DNA from: DATFVA01 sp963815785
GTDB taxonomy: Bacteria; Bacteroidota; Ignavibacteria; Ignavibacteriales; Ignavibacteriaceae
NCBI GenBank assembly: GCA_963815785.1
Contig: CAWFHZ010000010.1
Span: 124,001 to 188,000, forward strand
Reading direction: 5' to 3'
DNA: 64,000 nt
Shown here: one piece after another, positions 62,909-64,000 of the stretch
Layout of the letters: every line of letters begins with the position of its first letter
Position numbering within the stretch: the first letter of the stretch is position 1
Made by a program: the position numbers and the translations under genes
Notes under the pieces: generated by a model
What the model was told of the DNA's origin: nothing
The model's input: only the letters and a program-made list of their open reading frames with translations
The model's database searches: none

Positions 62909-64000
62909 ATGATTAAGATCAGGAACAATATTACTTTTGAATTTCATACTTCTTCCAAAGCCAGGAAAAAATTCAAACTTGAAGATAATCTTTTTACGAT
63001 TACCGGCGATTTAATTATTGCTGATTTTGCCGGTGCAAGATATCTGGCAGACAAGATAAACCAGGTTAAAAAAACAGGAAAAGATCAACAGACGCTTACA
63101 ACACCCGGACAGGTTTACGCCGTTGGGCTTATTCACGAAATATTACATTTCCTGATTGGTTATTATGAAACCCAAATAAATCCCGGCGTTTTTTCACGCG
63201 GTATCAAATTTCTTACAGGTAACCTGGGTAATGAAGATACAGATAAGATTCTTTTAGAATTTTTAATTGAATTCCCCCCTCTTGAGGTTTACAAAGGCAA
63301 TATAAAACCTGAAGACTATCTTATTGGCGTTACGGGAAATAAATCAAACAGAGAAATTATTATTGAAGAAATGATTCTCCTTAATCTTCAGAATAATAAT
63401 CCTGCGGCTTCCAATCTTCATGAACTTTACGATGATAAGTTACTCGCTGAAAAAACTAAATACCTGCATTTCCTCGATACTGTTGAAAAATTTCTACTAA
63501 CAGAAAAACCAATTGGAAACGAAAATCTGCCATTGATTCAGTTTTTAAGAAAACCAATTGTAACAAATCCATATGACCTTGAAGGACAGCTTGATTTCAT
63601 TTATAAAGAATGGAGTATTTTTATTTTTGAAAAATTCGGGAAACGGCTTTTAGGTGGTAAAGATCTTATTCACGAGGATTACAAATTATTTGTTAAGCAT
63701 GGCGGAGGTGAAAAAGGAACTCCCCCTGTCCCCTCTTATGAATTTGATGAAGAATATTTTAAAAAACTTAAAGAAAGAATGGAAGCCGGGGAAAATCTTT
63801 CATCTGAGGAAATGCATTACTATCAGTCCGAATATGAAAAATTTTCTACAGATGTTGACTGGATGCCACGTGTAGTGATGCTTGCGAAAAACACTTACGT
63901 TTGGCTCGATCAACTATCAAAAAAATATCAGCATCCAATTACCAGGCTGGATCAAATTCCGGATGAGGAACTTGAACAAATAGCACGATGGAACTTTACC
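62909..64000 (+). CDS. Large N-terminal fragment, probable alpha-amylase-superfamily protein (3' partial)
   Basis: The frame runs from ATG 62909 without a stop to the end of the window, 364 codons. The N-terminus (MIKIRNNITFEFHTSSKARK) has no signal peptide. It is followed by a helical region with VYAVGLIHEILHFLIGYYE (HEILH, an HExxH-like pattern), then a long charged helical stretch. The last residues, TRLDQIPDEELEQIARWNFT, resemble the point where a GH13 barrel begins in some Bacteroidota and Ignavibacteria cytosolic glycosidases. That resemblance is from memory and unconfirmed, since the catalytic part lies outside the window. It follows the ligase cluster by 123 bases and is probably a separate unit. 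Confidence 0.65.
   Translation, partial: MIKIRNNITFEFHTSSKARKKFKLEDNLFTITGDLIIADFAGARYLADKINQVKKTGKDQQTLTTPGQVYAVGLIHEILHFLIGYYETQINPGVFSRGIKFLTGNLGNEDTDKILLEFLIEFPPLEVYKGNIKPEDYLIGVTGNKSNREIIIEEMILLNLQNNNPAASNLHELYDDKLLAEKTKYLHFLDTVEKFLLTEKPIGNENLPLIQFLRKPIVTNPYDLEGQLDFIYKEWSIFIFEKFGKRLLGGKDLIHEDYKLFVKHGGGEKGTPPVPSYEFDEEYFKKLKERMEAGENLSSEEMHYYQSEYEKFSTDVDWMPRVVMLAKNTYVWLDQLSKKYQHPITRLDQIPDEELEQIARWNFT

Overview
The window is AT-rich bacterial chromosome, most likely from the Ignavibacteria (Bacteroidota/Chlorobi group). This is inferred from several things seen together. Three large secreted proteins end in type IX secretion (T9SS) sorting domains of the NFPNPFNP type. There is also a T9SS plug protein, an LptD for a Gram-negative outer membrane, split proton-translocating transhydrogenase genes, and frequent TTG start codons. 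No tRNA, rRNA, CRISPR array, insertion sequence or prophage was seen.

Layout. 1-2.5 kb: two T9SS cargo proteins on the + strand. 2.5-9.6 kb, minus strand: a curli-type amyloid locus. It has csgE (fused to a LysM domain), csgF, csgG (with a C-terminal beta-barrel-like extension), two curlin-repeat genes whose reading frames are broken, a CsgH-like gene and a PD40/beta-propeller lipoprotein. The 660-base gap between csgG and the first curlin gene holds fold-back repeats. 9.8-13.7 kb: an orphan CheW-like gene and a PAS histidine kinase/NtrC-type regulator pair. 14-24.4 kb: a cytochrome c/YVTN lipoprotein and metabolic genes (coaD, aspartate-type aminotransferase, aroE, sucC, fatty acyl-CoA ligase, suhB) with a frameshifted TPR gene. 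24.5-34 kb: a housekeeping + strand run (lon, free-methionine sulfoxide reductase, dnaX, cmk, rpsA, mtaB, DUF5683-like). 34.2-46 kb, minus strand: a frameshifted T9SS Asp-box protein, NYN nuclease, lptD, ROK kinase, GT-C glycosyltransferase, lipoprotein, Gfo/Idh/MocA oxidoreductase, T9SS plug protein and two unknown genes. 46-53.3 kb, minus strand: pntA1-pntA2-pntB, then two tandem-repeat YwqK-like proteins followed by the agmatine-to-putrescine pair aguB-aguA. 53.5-57.7 kb, +: mutS, a DUF1684 lipoprotein and DAHP synthase.

57.8-62.8 kb, +: the best candidate for a poorly described system. It is a co-directional set of an esterase-fold hydrolase, an ATP-grasp ligase, a YbdK/GCS2-type carboxylate-amine ligase, a class-I glutamine amidotransferase-like protein and a second, divergent ATP-grasp-like protein. 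Together they look like a non-ribosomal amide-bond-forming pathway with an unknown product. The window ends inside a large protein that I think is the N-terminal part of an alpha-amylase-superfamily protein.

Sequence quality. Three otherwise ordinary genes (TPR protein, mtaB, Asp-box protein) each carry a single-base indel. The curlin genes carry several indels and stops. Some of this may be consensus error in a draft assembly, so the breaks are described as seen without assuming they are real mutations.
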